Shown piece by piece: positions 10,451 through 19,590 of a stretch of DNA of 64,000 nucleotides; position 1 is the stretch's first letter; every line of letters begins with the position of its first letter. The translations under genes and the position numbers were made by a program. This DNA is from Aeromonas veronii bv. veronii (GTDB taxonomy: Bacteria > Pseudomonadota > Gammaproteobacteria > Enterobacterales > Aeromonadaceae). A model generated the notes under the pieces. It made no database searches, had not been told where the DNA came from, and was given only the letters and a program-made list of their open reading frames with translations. Location of the stretch: NCBI RefSeq assembly GCF_000820225.1, contig NZ_CDDK01000043.1:124001-188000 (forward strand), written 5' to 3'.

Positions 10451-11281
10451 CTAAACCTCTATCTGGCCGTCAAACACATGCTCGGCGGGACCTGTCATAT
10501 AGACCGGCTGGCCCGGCCCCTTCCAGGCGATGGTCAGCTTGCCGCCCGGCAGACTGACGGTGACCCGCTCCTTGAGCTTGCCCTGACTGATGCCAATCAC
10601 CGCCGCCGCACAGGCACCGGTGCCGCAGGCCAGGGTCTCGCCACAGCCCCGCTCGAATACACGCAGTTTGATCTCGGTAGCATTGACCATCTCCATGAAG
10701 CCGACGTTGACCCGCTCGGGAAAACGCTCGTGGCGCTCCATGATGGCACCGAGCGTTTCGACGGGCGCATCGGCGACCGAAGGCACCTCGATGACGCAGT
10801 GGGGATTGCCCATGGAGACCACGCCACACATCACGGTATGCTCCTGCGCCCGCAGCAGATAGGTTTTTTCCGCCTTCTGGGCCCGGAACGGGATCTTGCC
10901 CGGCTCAAACTGGGGAACCCCCATGTTGACCGTGACCTGATTCTCCCCCTCCAGCTGCAACACGATGCGACCCCGGGCGGTGCTGACCGCGATGCGATCC
11001 CGGTTGATCAGCCCCTTGAGACGCACGAAACGGGCAAAACAGCGGGCACCGTTGCCACACTGCTCCACCTCGCTGCCATCGGCATTGAAAATGCGATAGT
11101 GAAAGTCGAGTTCAGGGTCATAGGGCGGCTCCACCAGCAGCAGCTGGTCAAAGCCGATCCCGAAGTGGCGATCTGCCAGCTTCTTGATGACGTCATTGCT
11201 GAAAAATACCTTCTGGGTGACGCCATCCACCACCATGAAGTCGTTGCCCAAGCCATGCATCTTGGAAAAATCTATCAACAT
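10451..11281 (-). CDS. dapF: DapF, diaminopimelate epimerase
   Basis: A 276-residue enzyme that interconverts LL- and meso-diaminopimelate for lysine and peptidoglycan synthesis in the cytoplasm. The two catalytic cysteines are C75 (QCGNGARC) and C219 ([10 protein letters not shown]). Start motif [19 protein letters not shown] is typical. The preceding gene is lysA, which uses the product. The region upstream of the start is a tandem duplication of the dapF start itself (see the repeat at 11234-11466). Confidence 0.97.
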   Translation of the reverse strand: MLIDFSKMHGLGNDFMVVDGVTQKVFFSNDVIKKLADRHFGIGFDQLLLVEPPYDPELDFHYRIFNADGSEVEQCGNGARCFARFVRLKGLINRDRIAVSTARGRIVLQLEGENQVTVNMGVPQFEPGKIPFRAQKAEKTYLLRAQEHTVMCGVVSMGNPHCVIEVPSVADAPVETLGAIMERHERFPERVNVGFMEMVNATEIKLRVFERGCGETLACGTGACAAAVIGISQGKLKERVTVSLPGGKLTIAWKGPGQPVYMTGPAEHVFDGQIEV

Positions 11282-11466
11282 CGTGCATTCCTGTGCTGTT
11301 AGGGCTGTAAAAATTCACCGAACCAAGGGTCGCCAAGCGCCATGAAGTCGTTGTCCAAAGCCCCATGCATCCTGGAACAATCTATCCACATCGTGCATTC
11401 CTGTGCTGTTAGGGCTGTAAAAACTCACCGTCAACCGTTATGAAATCATTGTCCCAGACTGCGCCA
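11234..11466 (-). repeat. Two-and-a-half tandem copies of the dapF start/leader region
   Basis: The first 48 bases of dapF plus the 59-base leader upstream recur in tandem. Unit 1 spans 11234-11340 (inside dapF and its leader), unit 2 spans 11341 to about 11438 and a decayed third unit spans 11439-11466, ending at the lysA stop. Units 1 and 2 start 107 bases apart and share the block from GTGCATTCCTGTGCTGTTAG to GGGCTGTAAAAA with only scattered changes. Each complete unit carries the same AGGAATGCACG ribosome site before ATG. Confidence 0.85.
11299..11391 (-). CDS. 30-codon dapF-start-like ORF in the dapF leader
   Basis: The second repeat unit forms an intact ORF starting [16 protein letters not shown], clearly derived from the dapF start ([15 protein letters not shown]), with the same ribosome-binding sequence AGGAATGCACG. 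It ends GEFLQP-stop inside the dapF leader, 18 bases before dapF. It could be a translated leader peptide or a duplication relic. Translation is not shown by the sequence alone. Confidence 0.35.
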   Translation of the reverse strand: MWIDCSRMHGALDNDFMALGDPWFGEFLQP

Positions 11467-12717
11467 TCAGGGCAGCAGGTGCTCACCGCGCCAGAGATCG
11501 GCCAACTGCTCACGCTCGCGGATCAGGTGTGCTTCGGCACCATCCACCAGCACTTCAGCTGCGCGCGGACGGGTGTTGTAGTTGGATGACATGGTAAAGC
11601 CGTAGGCACCGGCCGAGCGCACTGCCAGCAGGGAACCCTCGGCAATGGCCAGAGTGCGCTCCTTGCCGAGGAAGTCGCCGGTCTCGCACACCGGGCCCAC
11701 CACGTCATAGATCGCGGGAGCATGGCCGGCACGGCTATCCACCTCGATGATGTTCATCCAGGCGCCGTAGAGCGAAGGGCGCAGCATGTCGTTCATGCCA
11801 GCATCGATCAGCGCGAAGTTACGGGTCTCGCCCGGCTTCAGGTACTCGACCCGGGTCAGCAGCACGCCGGCATTGGCGACGATGGCTCGGCCCGGCTCGA
11901 ACAGCAGGGTCAGATCCCGGCCCGCCAGCTTCTGCTTCAGCGCTTCGGCATACTCGGTCGGATGGGGTGGCTGCTCGGAACCATAGTTGACCCCAAGGCC
12001 GCCCCCCACGTCCAGATGGTGGATATGAATGCCTTCTGCAGCCAGACCGTCGATCAGCCGCAGCAGCTTGTCAGCCGCTTCCATAAAGGGATTCAATTCA
12101 GTGAGTTGCGAGCCGATATGGCAATCCACCCCGACGATCTCGATGTTCGCCATCGCGGCCGCCTTGCGATAGATGGCTGGCGCCAGCTCAATGGGAATGC
12201 CGAACTTGTTTTGCTTGAGGCCAGTGGAGATATAGGGGTGAGTACCGGCATCGATATCCGGATTGACCCGCACCGAGACGCGAGCTTTCTTGCCCATGTT
12301 GCCCGCCACCCGATTGAGGCGCTCCAGCTCGGCTTCCGACTCCAGATTGAAACAGAGGATCTCTTTTTCCAGCGCGAGGCGCATCTCGGCCTCGCTCTTG
12401 GCCACCCCGGAGAAGACCACCTTGGCCGGATCCCCCCCCGCCGCCAGTACCCGCGACAGCTCGCCACCGGAGACGATGTCAAACCCCGAGCCCAGACGGG
12501 CCAGCAGGTTGAGCAGCGCCAGGTTCGAGTTGGCCTTCACCGCATAGCAAATCAGATGGGGAATATCGCCAGCGGCCTTGTCGAAGGCGTGCCAGTGGCG
12601 CTCGAGGGTCGCACGGGAGTAGACGTAAAGCGGGGTACCGTACTGCTCGGCAAGCTGTTGCAGCGAGGTTTGCTCGGCCTGAAGCTGGCCGTCGGCGTCG
12701 TAGTTAAAGTGATCCAA
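11467..12717 (-). CDS. lysA: LysA, diaminopimelate decarboxylase (UUG start)
   Basis: A 416-residue PLP enzyme of the alanine racemase-fold type III family that decarboxylates meso-DAP to lysine. The PLP lysine is K61 in ICYAVKANSN; GGGLGVNY and the EPGRAIVANAG phosphate-binding blocks follow. The family N-terminus MD(H/Y)FNY is reached only from a TTG codon at 12717-12715; a stop codon lies just upstream in frame and no ATG precedes the conserved start. AAGGAA sits about 10 bases before this TTG. It lies between lptM and dapF. Confidence 0.95.
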   Translation of the reverse strand: MDHFNYDADGQLQAEQTSLQQLAEQYGTPLYVYSRATLERHWHAFDKAAGDIPHLICYAVKANSNLALLNLLARLGSGFDIVSGGELSRVLAAGGDPAKVVFSGVAKSEAEMRLALEKEILCFNLESEAELERLNRVAGNMGKKARVSVRVNPDIDAGTHPYISTGLKQNKFGIPIELAPAIYRKAAAMANIEIVGVDCHIGSQLTELNPFMEAADKLLRLIDGLAAEGIHIHHLDVGGGLGVNYGSEQPPHPTEYAEALKQKLAGRDLTLLFEPGRAIVANAGVLLTRVEYLKPGETRNFALIDAGMNDMLRPSLYGAWMNIIEVDSRAGHAPAIYDVVGPVCETGDFLGKERTLAIAEGSLLAVRSAGAYGFTMSSNYNTRPRAAEVLVDGAEAHLIREREQLADLWRGEHLLP

Positions 12718-12749
12718 GGGGGCGGTTCCTTCCTAGAATGGGTGCGGCA

Positions 12750-12926
12750 TTAGTGCGGCGCGGCCTCGGTGGCAGCCTCGGAGGTCGCAGGCGGTGCTGC
12801 TTGCGGTGTACTCTGGCTCTGTGGCTGCTCGGGGGGCGGCATATAGAGCGGCCCCTTCAGACCGCACGCGGCCAACCCGAGGGACAGAAGAGTGGCAAGC
12901 AGACACTTGGTGAACTGAGTGATCAT
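12750..12926 (-). CDS. lptM: LptM (YifL), small lipoprotein of the LptDE translocon
   Basis: A 58-residue lipoprotein. LptM binds the LptD-LptE LPS translocon and promotes its oxidative maturation. The signal MITQFTKCLLATLLSLGLAAC ends in lipobox LAAC with C21, followed by the family hallmark GLKGPLYMPP, then a Pro/Gln/Ala-rich unstructured tail. It sits upstream of lysA and divergent from cyaY, the same neighbourhood as yifL in E. coli. Confidence 0.93.
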   Translation of the reverse strand: MITQFTKCLLATLLSLGLAACGLKGPLYMPPPEQPQSQSTPQAAPPATSEAATEAAPH

Positions 12927-12958
12927 AATGGTTCGCTGCGAAAAAATTTTTGGCCCTC

Positions 12959-12964
12959 TATAAT
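12959..12964 (+). promoter_or_regulatory. Likely -10 element of cyaY
   Basis: A perfect TATAAT lies 36 bases before the cyaY ATG in the 73-base lptM/cyaY divergent spacer. No good -35 hexamer is visible at 17 bases, so the element is tentative. Confidence 0.4.
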
Positions 12965-12999
12965 CGCACTCACATTGTTAAAAGCAACAGGATAAACCG

Positions 13000-13314
13000 A
13001 TGAAGGATCACGAGTATCACGCCCTGACCGACGCCTTTTTCCAATATGTGGAAGACACGCTCGACGAGGGGTATCCGGATATCGACTGCGAACGCAACGG
13101 CGGCGTATTGACCCTCTCTTTCGAGAACAAGACCAAGGTCATCATCAACAAGCAGGAGCCACTGCACCAGATTTGGGTCGCCACCCGCGAGAACGGCTTC
13201 CACTTCGAACTGCAGGATGACACCTGGATCGACAACCGATTCGGCCACGAGCTCAAGGCGCTGCTGAGCCAATCCTGCACCGCCCAGGCGGGCGAAGAGG
13301 TGGTGTTCCCATGA
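13000..13314 (+). CDS. cyaY: CyaY, bacterial frataxin
   Basis: A 104-residue frataxin homologue, which binds iron and IscS and modulates Fe-S cluster assembly. The acidic first helix (HALTDAFFQYVEDTLDEGYPDIDCE) and the beta-sheet motif VLTLSFENKTKVIINKQ, then PLHQIWVATRENGFHFE and the WIDNRFGHEL end are all present. The stop overlaps the next gene's start by four bases. Confidence 0.96.
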   Translation: MKDHEYHALTDAFFQYVEDTLDEGYPDIDCERNGGVLTLSFENKTKVIINKQEPLHQIWVATRENGFHFELQDDTWIDNRFGHELKALLSQSCTAQAGEEVVFP

Positions 13315-13964
13315 TTGACCTGCACCCGCAGGGCGCCCGTCACGCGGTGATCTGGCTGCACGGGCTGGGTGATTCCGGCGCCGGTCTCGCCCCGCTGGTG
13401 GATGCGCTGGACCTACCCGCCGAGCTACCGGTGCGTCACCTGCTGCCGGATGCCCCCGAGCGCCCCATCACCATCAACATGGGCTACAAGATGCGCGGCT
13501 GGTACGACATCAGGAGCTTCGAGGATCCCACCGAGCGGGCCGTGGAGTCCCATGTCCGTGAATCAGCCAACCAGATTGCCGTATTGCTCGATCAGCTGGT
13601 GGCCGACGGGTTTGCCCCCGAGCATATCGTGCTGGCAGGTTTCTCTCAGGGCGGGGTGATTGCCTCCTTCACCGCGCTGCGCTATCAGGCAACGCTGGCG
13701 GGCCTGCTCTGCATGTCCACCTATCTGGCAGCCCCAGACAAGCTGCTCGGCGAGATGAGCGAGGCTGCTCGCACCCTGCCCATCTGCTACATGCACGGCA
13801 TCTATGACGATGTGGTGAGCCTGTCGCTCGGTTGGGATGCCAAGAACCGGCTTGAAGCTGCCGGGCTCGCCCCCGAGTGGCACGAGTACCCGATGCGCCA
13901 CGAGATCTGCCGCCCGCAGCTCGGCGACATTCGCAGCTGGCTGCTGGCCCGCCTCGGCGCGTGA
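13311..13964 (+). CDS. Phospholipase/carboxylesterase family alpha/beta hydrolase
   Basis: A 217-residue alpha/beta hydrolase of the Abhydrolase_2 (carboxylesterase/acyl-protein thioesterase-like) family. The nucleophile is S112 in LAGFSQGG; the oxyanion region is WLHGLGDSG; Asp (about D166, HGIYDD) and His (about H199, YPMRHEI) complete the triad. No signal peptide, so cytoplasmic. Its natural substrate cannot be read from the sequence. Translationally coupled to cyaY through an ATGA overlap. Confidence 0.9.
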   Translation: MIDLHPQGARHAVIWLHGLGDSGAGLAPLVDALDLPAELPVRHLLPDAPERPITINMGYKMRGWYDIRSFEDPTERAVESHVRESANQIAVLLDQLVADGFAPEHIVLAGFSQGGVIASFTALRYQATLAGLLCMSTYLAAPDKLLGEMSEAARTLPICYMHGIYDDVVSLSLGWDAKNRLEAAGLAPEWHEYPMRHEICRPQLGDIRSWLLARLGA

Positions 13965-13981
13965 GCCCTTCCGGCAAAGCA

Positions 13982-14009
13982 AACGGCCTGCATCTGCAGG
14001 CCGTTTTTT
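13982..14009 (+). terminator. Terminator after cyaY-esterase
   Basis: Perfect stem ACGGCCTGCA/TGCAGGCCGT with a two-base loop, followed by T6. It lies between the convergent esterase and cyaA. Confidence 0.9.
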
Positions 14010-14030
14010 ATGGCGATACCAACTGACGGG

Positions 14031-16565
14031 TCAGCCCACTTCTCGAGCGGGCGGCACCTGTTCGCGTAGAGTGCCCTGACTGCGATAGGGGATCACATCC
14101 AGCTCACCATTCACTTGTACTATCTCGTAGTACTGCGGCAGGTTGAAGTTGATGAACTGCCCATCATCGCTGAACCGCTCGTGATTGGAGGTGTAGAAGC
14201 GGTTGACCCCCGCCACCAGCTCATCCTTGTTGCCGGCAAAGTGCTGGTAGATCTCCACCCGGTTCGCCTCATCGAGGATATAGATGTTGGTGCCCGCATC
14301 CCGAGTATCGAAGAAGAACTGCACCAATCCTTCGCTGGCGTAGGCATCGACGATGCTCGGCAGATGCTGGCTGTGGGTCTTGTCGAGCCGCAGCGGCAGG
14401 TGATCCAGCTTGTTGTGGGAGATGTGACGGTAAAAATCGATGGCGTTTTCCAGCTTCTTCACCGACACACCGCGCCGCTCGAAGAAGATGCCGTACTTCT
14501 CGCGGCCAAGGGCCATGGTCTTGACCAACTGCTGCTTGTCGCGGGCAAGGCGCAGGTCGATACACTCCGCCACCAGCGTCTGAAAGCGGGAGCGCACCAG
14601 AGAGCGGAAGTGCTGGCTGTAGCAGAACACCTCGATCATCTCGGGGGCGGCAGCATCCTGATGCATCTTGCCGAGGATAGTGGTGAGGGCATCGACCACG
14701 GCTTCATCCCCCTGGAAGTGCAGGGTGCGGATCTCGCTCCAGGAGTTGCGGTAGACCAGATCCACAGATCCCACCAGACACTCCTGATTGCGACCAAACG
14801 AGAAGACATCCACGGTGTTGGCGTCAAACTCGATCACCTGACCGACCCAGTGGCTGGTCGGGTCCATCTCCAGATTGAGGAAGATGGAGAGCTGACGGAT
14901 CTCGCACGGCCGGCTGAGGGCCAGGTTGGTGGCCAGCGGATACTTCTCGGGGAAGCAGCCGGAGAGATCACGGCAGAACTGGTGCAGATTGTCGATGTGC
15001 AGATCCGACCCCTGATTGAACAGGTGCACCCGCGACTGGGGTGTCAGCAGATCGTTGAAGTAGGCCCAGGAGACCAGCTTGCTGATGTAGCCGTTGAACT
15101 CCAGCGGCGCGCGACCAATGATGTCCACCGGCTCCAGCGAATGTTTGTAGAGATACCAGCCGGCGCGGTTGAGGCGACCGTGGGGCACCTGCACAAAGCT
15201 GAGATCCGGCTCGCTGAGATCCGGCGCGATCTTGAGGTTGATGCGCTGCACCTTGCCCGGCAGGCTCTCGAACGCGGCGTAGAGCTTGCGCGACAGAATG
15301 CCGATATCTTCCGGGTTGATCGACTCGCTGATGTTGTTGCGACGGGCGAACTGGATCAGGTTGCGGTAGCTCTGCATCAGAGCTTCCAGCAGCTCGGCGT
15401 GGGCGATCTTCACCTCTTCGATCTTCCACTCGTGGCGATGATCGAGCTGATAGAGCTTGTCCTGACTCCAGCCCCAGTAGGAGACCAGCTGGCTCATCTG
15501 CTCACGGCGCCACTCGGGGGAGTGGTCATCCTTGGGATGGCTGAGACCGTCGCACACCTTGAGGTAGAAGCAGCGGCGCACCAGATCGAGCCGCGCCATG
15601 TCGCCGATGGACTTGAGGTAGTTGGTCACCTTGTCCAGCATCAGACAGTAGTTGTCGAGCCGGTAGTGCATCCCCTCGTTGTGCTGGAACCAGTCGCGAC
15701 CAATCATCGACAGCAGGCGGGTATTGGGATACTCGTGGGAGTAGGCTTCCATCAGCACCGACTTGAGCACCGCCTTGTAGGGGGAGTCGATCCCCTTGTA
15801 GAGCTGCCACAGGGCGGAGCCGAAATACTCTTCGGCCGGAATACGGTCAAAACTGCCGAGATCGAGCCAGTCATCCTGCCTGAGCTTGCCGCTCTCGAAC
15901 AGCTCGTTCACATACGCATCGTAGTGATCATCACATTCGGTGGGCACCAGATACCAGATCAAGCGTTTGCCCGCGATACGCATGGCACTGCGGTAGAACT
16001 CGTCGAGCAGCAGCAGGTGCTGGGCACTGCCGCAGCTCTCCCCCTGCATCTGGGCATCGTTGGTCTGGCGGAACTTGTCTTCCGGGATCAGGAAGAAGTT
16101 GAGATCGACCCCGCGCTGTTCGGCCCACTTGGAGAGTTGCTGGCATTTCAGCTCCAGCAGATCGAGCCGTTCCTGCGACAAACCGGCCACGTGGCAGACC
16201 CAGATATCGAGATCGGAGTGACAGCATTGACCGATGGAGGAGGTGCTGCCCATGGAGTAGAGCCCCTGAATGGCTCGATCATGGGTTGCCAGACCGCTCT
16301 GACAGTTGGCGTTGCGGCAGAGGTCATCGATAAAGGCTTGCTGCTCGGCGGTGGCGCTGAAGCTCCAGATGCCATGAGGGACATCACCGGAGACATAACC
16401 GGGCAGCAGGGGATGATTGAAGTGCAGCATGACAGGCAGCAGTTGGAATACCTGCTGCCCATAGCGACTCATGAGGCCTAACGCCCGTTGCGTCTTGAGA
16501 CGGGTAATGTCGTCATAACGCGCAACCAGCGTATCGATGTGTTCCTGCAATGCCCTGCCTATCAC
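14031..16565 (-). CDS. cyaA: CyaA, class I adenylate cyclase (non-AUG start)
   Basis: An 844-residue class I adenylate cyclase that makes cAMP from ATP for CRP signalling, with an N-terminal nucleotidyltransferase-like catalytic domain ([20 protein letters not shown], about residues 104-123) and a C-terminal regulatory half responding to the PTS. Alignment with recalled E. coli CyaA fits along the length. No ATG is available: a stop codon directly precedes GTG (16565), and a TTG at 16550 is the other option. E. coli cyaA itself starts with UUG, a low-efficiency start. Divergent from hemC. Confidence 0.95.
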   Translation of the reverse strand: MIGRALQEHIDTLVARYDDITRLKTQRALGLMSRYGQQVFQLLPVMLHFNHPLLPGYVSGDVPHGIWSFSATAEQQAFIDDLCRNANCQSGLATHDRAIQGLYSMGSTSSIGQCCHSDLDIWVCHVAGLSQERLDLLELKCQQLSKWAEQRGVDLNFFLIPEDKFRQTNDAQMQGESCGSAQHLLLLDEFYRSAMRIAGKRLIWYLVPTECDDHYDAYVNELFESGKLRQDDWLDLGSFDRIPAEEYFGSALWQLYKGIDSPYKAVLKSVLMEAYSHEYPNTRLLSMIGRDWFQHNEGMHYRLDNYCLMLDKVTNYLKSIGDMARLDLVRRCFYLKVCDGLSHPKDDHSPEWRREQMSQLVSYWGWSQDKLYQLDHRHEWKIEEVKIAHAELLEALMQSYRNLIQFARRNNISESINPEDIGILSRKLYAAFESLPGKVQRINLKIAPDLSEPDLSFVQVPHGRLNRAGWYLYKHSLEPVDIIGRAPLEFNGYISKLVSWAYFNDLLTPQSRVHLFNQGSDLHIDNLHQFCRDLSGCFPEKYPLATNLALSRPCEIRQLSIFLNLEMDPTSHWVGQVIEFDANTVDVFSFGRNQECLVGSVDLVYRNSWSEIRTLHFQGDEAVVDALTTILGKMHQDAAAPEMIEVFCYSQHFRSLVRSRFQTLVAECIDLRLARDKQQLVKTMALGREKYGIFFERRGVSVKKLENAIDFYRHISHNKLDHLPLRLDKTHSQHLPSIVDAYASEGLVQFFFDTRDAGTNIYILDEANRVEIYQHFAGNKDELVAGVNRFYTSNHERFSDDGQFINFNLPQYYEIVQVNGELDVIPYRSQGTLREQVPPAREVG

Positions 16566-16608
16566 CTAAGTGAAAATGACGCACCAAAAGGGGGATACGT
16601 CAAAAAAG

Positions 16609-16624
16609 TGTGATCATGTTAACA
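16609..16624 (-). promoter_or_regulatory. CRP-like binding site upstream of cyaA
   Basis: TGTGATCATGTTAACA matches the CRP consensus TGTGA-N6-TCACA at 9 of 10 defined positions. It lies about 50 bases upstream of the cyaA start. CRP represses cyaA in E. coli, so feedback is a plausible role; the sense of control is inference. Confidence 0.65.
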
Positions 16625-16753
16625 ATGCAAACAGCGGTGGTAAACAAGCCTTCAGCTAAACGTCAGATTATTTCTGGTATGACCACATCAAGTATCAGGG
16701 GAAATCATTAAATTCCAATACATTCAATGAATTAATCAACACTACTTGCTTAA

Positions 16754-16768
16754 TGAAAATCATTTTCA
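16754..16768. promoter_or_regulatory. Fur-box-like palindrome upstream of hemC
   Basis: TGAAAATCATTTTCA is a perfect 7-1-7 inverted repeat and matches the Fur consensus TGATAAT-N-ATTATCA at 12 of 14 positions. It lies 105 bases before the hemC ATG and 188 bases from cyaA. Confidence 0.65.
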
Positions 16769-16873
16769 GCATGCATTTTTGAGCTTGACCCCGCTTTTGC
16801 CGGCTCCGCCATGAAAGCCCGGGCAAAGGGTGGTAATATCGATTTCCTTCTAAAAATGAAACAACTGATTGAT

Positions 16874-17803
16874 ATGGCAGCCCGAACCCTGAAAATTGCC
16901 ACTCGCAAGAGCCCGCTGGCCCTGTGGCAGGCCAACTTTGTCAAAGACCGGCTCGAAGCCCTGCACCCGCAGTTGCAGGTCGAACTGGTGCCCATGAGCA
17001 CTCAGGGTGACAAGATCCTCGATACCCCGCTGGCCAAAGTGGGCGGCAAGGGATTGTTCGTCAAGGAGCTGGAGACCGCCATGCTGGAAGGGCGGGCCGA
17101 TATCGCCGTTCACTCCATGAAAGATGTGCCGGTGGAGTTCCCCGAGGGGCTCGGCCTGCACACCATCTGCGAGCGGGAAGATCCCCGCGATGCCTTCGTC
17201 TCCAATCGTTTCAAGGCCATTGCCGAACTGCCGCAAGGGGCCGTGGTCGGCACCTCCAGCCTGCGCCGCCAGTGCCAGCTGCGCGCCGCCCGCCCGGATC
17301 TGGTGATCCGCGACCTGCGTGGCAACGTCAACACCCGCCTCGCCAAGCTGGATGCCGGTGAGTACGACGCCATCATCCTCGCCGCCGCCGGTCTGAAACG
17401 ACTGGAGATGGCGCACCGCATCACCGCCTTTATCGAGCCGGAGCAGAGCCTGCCGGCCAACGGTCAGGGGGCTGTCGGCATCGAATGCCGCCTCGACGAT
17501 GTTGAGCTACACGCCCTGCTGGCGCCGCTGGAGCACACCGAGACCCGCGCCCGGGTGCTGACCGAACGCGCCATGAATCGCGCCCTGCAAGGGGGATGTC
17601 AGGTGCCTATCGGTGCCTACGCACTGGTCGAAGGCGAGCAGATCTGGCTGCGCGGTCTGGTGGGTAGCCCGGATGGCACCCAGGTAATCCGCGACGAGAT
17701 CCGCGGTCCGCTGGCCGATGGTGAGGCCCTCGGCGAGCAGTTGGCCCAGCGCCTGCTGGCCGCCGGTGCCGACGAGATCCTGGCCGAGGTCTACCGCGCA
17801 TGA
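16874..17803 (+). CDS. hemC: HemC, porphobilinogen deaminase
   Basis: A 309-residue cytoplasmic enzyme that polymerises four porphobilinogens into hydroxymethylbilane. The dipyrromethane cofactor attaches to C242 ([12 protein letters not shown]), and the substrate-binding Asp is in [10 protein letters not shown] (D84). The frame is open from 16811, but [18 protein letters not shown] at 16874 fits the family N-terminus. The stop overlaps the hemD start. The cluster hemC-hemD-hemX-hemY opposite cyaA is classical. Confidence 0.97.
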   Translation: MAARTLKIATRKSPLALWQANFVKDRLEALHPQLQVELVPMSTQGDKILDTPLAKVGGKGLFVKELETAMLEGRADIAVHSMKDVPVEFPEGLGLHTICEREDPRDAFVSNRFKAIAELPQGAVVGTSSLRRQCQLRAARPDLVIRDLRGNVNTRLAKLDAGEYDAIILAAAGLKRLEMAHRITAFIEPEQSLPANGQGAVGIECRLDDVELHALLAPLEHTETRARVLTERAMNRALQGGCQVPIGAYALVEGEQIWLRGLVGSPDGTQVIRDEIRGPLADGEALGEQLAQRLLAAGADEILAEVYRA

Positions 17804-18534
17804 CACCGCTGGTGGTGCGTCCGGCCGCCCAGGCCACCGAGCTGGTGCAGTTGCTGCGCCGGCACGGTCATGCACCACTCTGCTGCCCGCTGCTGGAAAC
17901 CGTGGCGGGCAGCGAACTCCCTCTCCTGCCCGACCTGCTGCGCAGTGCTGACGCGGTTATCGCCGTCAGCATTCATGCCGTTCATTTTGCACACGATTTT
18001 CTGTTGCAAACTGGTCAGACCTGGCCACATATTGAGTACTTTGCGGTGGGTCAGGCCAGCGCAGATGCGTTTGCCGCCATCGGCATCACGGCAAGCTGCC
18101 CGGATGACCCGCGCAGCGAAGGGCTGCTCGCCCTGCCCGCCCTGCAGCAGGTAGCAGGCAAACGGGTACTGATCCTGCGGGGCAATGGCGGGCGGGATCT
18201 CATCGCCAGCACGCTGGCCTCACGCGGTGCTCTGGTGCACTATTGTGCGGCCTATGAGCGCCACTACCCCGAGCTGGACGGGGACACATTAACCCGCCAC
18301 TGGCAGGCAGCGGGGCTGGACAGCCTGCTCATTACCAGTGGTGAACTGTTGCAACGCCTGCTGGAGCTGGTTCCCACCAGCCAGCAGCCCTGGCTTTTTG
18401 ACCGCCTGCTGGTGGTCCCCAGCCCGCGCGTGGCCGAGATGGCCAGCGCAGCGGGCTTTATCCATATCACGATTGCCCAAGGTGCATCCAACCAGGCCCT
18501 GACGGCCGCACTGGAACTGAGGAAGATGGAATGA
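17800..18534 (+). CDS. hemD: HemD, uroporphyrinogen-III synthase
   Basis: A 244-residue HemD-fold enzyme that closes and inverts ring D of hydroxymethylbilane to give uroporphyrinogen III. The sequence is poorly conserved in this family; recognisable are [47 protein letters not shown] and the late [13 protein letters not shown]. Overlaps hemC and hemX by four bases each, so translation of hemC-D-X is coupled. Confidence 0.93.
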   Translation: MTPLVVRPAAQATELVQLLRRHGHAPLCCPLLETVAGSELPLLPDLLRSADAVIAVSIHAVHFAHDFLLQTGQTWPHIEYFAVGQASADAFAAIGITASCPDDPRSEGLLALPALQQVAGKRVLILRGNGGRDLIASTLASRGALVHYCAAYERHYPELDGDTLTRHWQAAGLDSLLITSGELLQRLLELVPTSQQPWLFDRLLVVPSPRVAEMASAAGFIHITIAQGASNQALTAALELRKME

Positions 18535-19580
18535 CAGAACAACAAGAATCCCAGGTCAAACCCCAGCCGACCGCTGCGGTCAATGGCAGCAAGAGCCGCT
18601 CCGGTGCCGTACTGGGAGGGGTCGCCATCCTGCTGGCCCTTGGCCTGACCGGCGGTCTCTATCTGCACGGTCACAAGAATGCGGTAGCCCAGCAGGCCGA
18701 ACTGGCCCAGCTCAAGCAACAGCTGGCGAGCGCCCTGAGCAAGATCGACCAGACCAGCAGCAAGGATGCCGAGCAGCTGGCCGCACTGGATCAAACCCAG
18801 CAGCGGCTGCAGGGGGAGATGCAGGGTCTGCAGAACCGGGTACTGGATCTCAACGACAAGCGCCCCAACGACTGGATGCTGGCCGAATCCGAGTATCTGG
18901 TACGGATGGCGGGCCGCAAACTGTGGCTGGAGCATGACCTCGTCTCCGCCATCACCCTGCTCGGCAATGCCGACGAGCGGATCGCCGCCCTCAACGACCC
19001 CAGCCTGATGCCGATCCGCAAGGCGCTGGCCGAGGATATCGCCAAGCTCAAGGGGATGCCGCGCATCGACCGCGAGGGGCTGACCCTCAAGCTGGCTGCA
19101 CTGTCCGACCAGATCGAGCTGCTGCCCCTCTCCACCGTCAGCATGCCGGAAGCCAAGGCCGAGCCGGATCAGGCGGTCAGCACCAATCCCGACGAGTGGG
19201 AGAGCAACCTGAAGAAGAACTGGGTCAAGTTCACCGAGAACTTCGTCACCATCCGTCGCCGCGATGGCGCGGTCGAGGCGCTGCTCTCGCCGCAGCAGGA
19301 GATCTTCCTGCGTGAAAACCTCAAGACCAAGCTGTTGCAGGCCCAGCTCTCCGTCTATCGCGAGCAGCAGGCGCTCTACGAAGACAGCCTGGACAAGGCC
19401 CAGCGCTGGCTGACCCAGTATTTCGACACCGACAACAGCGCCACCCGCTACATGCAGGGCGAGATCGACAAGCTCAAGGGTGAGCAGATCCAGATCGACT
19501 ATCCGGCCCAGTTCAAGACCCAGGCGATGCTGGAGCAGGTGCTGACCGAACGCCTGCAACGCATTCTGGCCAGCAGCTGA
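18531..19580 (+). CDS. hemX: HemX, membrane-anchored protein of the hem operon
   Basis: A 349-residue inner-membrane protein: short cytoplasmic tail, one membrane segment (about residues 24-43), then a long periplasmic helical part with coiled-coil character (QAELAQLKQQLASALSKI) and a C-terminal HemX domain (LVRMAGRKLWLEHDLVSAITLL). Once annotated as a uroporphyrinogen methyltransferase, but it has no SAM-binding domain; its role is unclear. Overlaps hemD by four bases. Confidence 0.92.
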   Translation: MTEQQESQVKPQPTAAVNGSKSRSGAVLGGVAILLALGLTGGLYLHGHKNAVAQQAELAQLKQQLASALSKIDQTSSKDAEQLAALDQTQQRLQGEMQGLQNRVLDLNDKRPNDWMLAESEYLVRMAGRKLWLEHDLVSAITLLGNADERIAALNDPSLMPIRKALAEDIAKLKGMPRIDREGLTLKLAALSDQIELLPLSTVSMPEAKAEPDQAVSTNPDEWESNLKKNWVKFTENFVTIRRRDGAVEALLSPQQEIFLRENLKTKLLQAQLSVYREQQALYEDSLDKAQRWLTQYFDTDNSATRYMQGEIDKLKGEQIQIDYPAQFKTQAMLEQVLTERLQRILASS

Positions 19581-19590
19581 GGAGGGCACC

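Larger units (their letters stand above)
16566..16873. promoter_or_regulatory. Divergent cyaA/hemC control region
   Basis: A 308-base AT-rich spacer with no gene. It holds a CRP-like site near the cyaA side (16609-16624), a TTGACG hexamer pointing to cyaA (complement of 16598-16603) and a Fur-box-like palindrome near the hemC side (16754-16768). Exact promoters cannot be assigned by eye. Confidence 0.7.
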
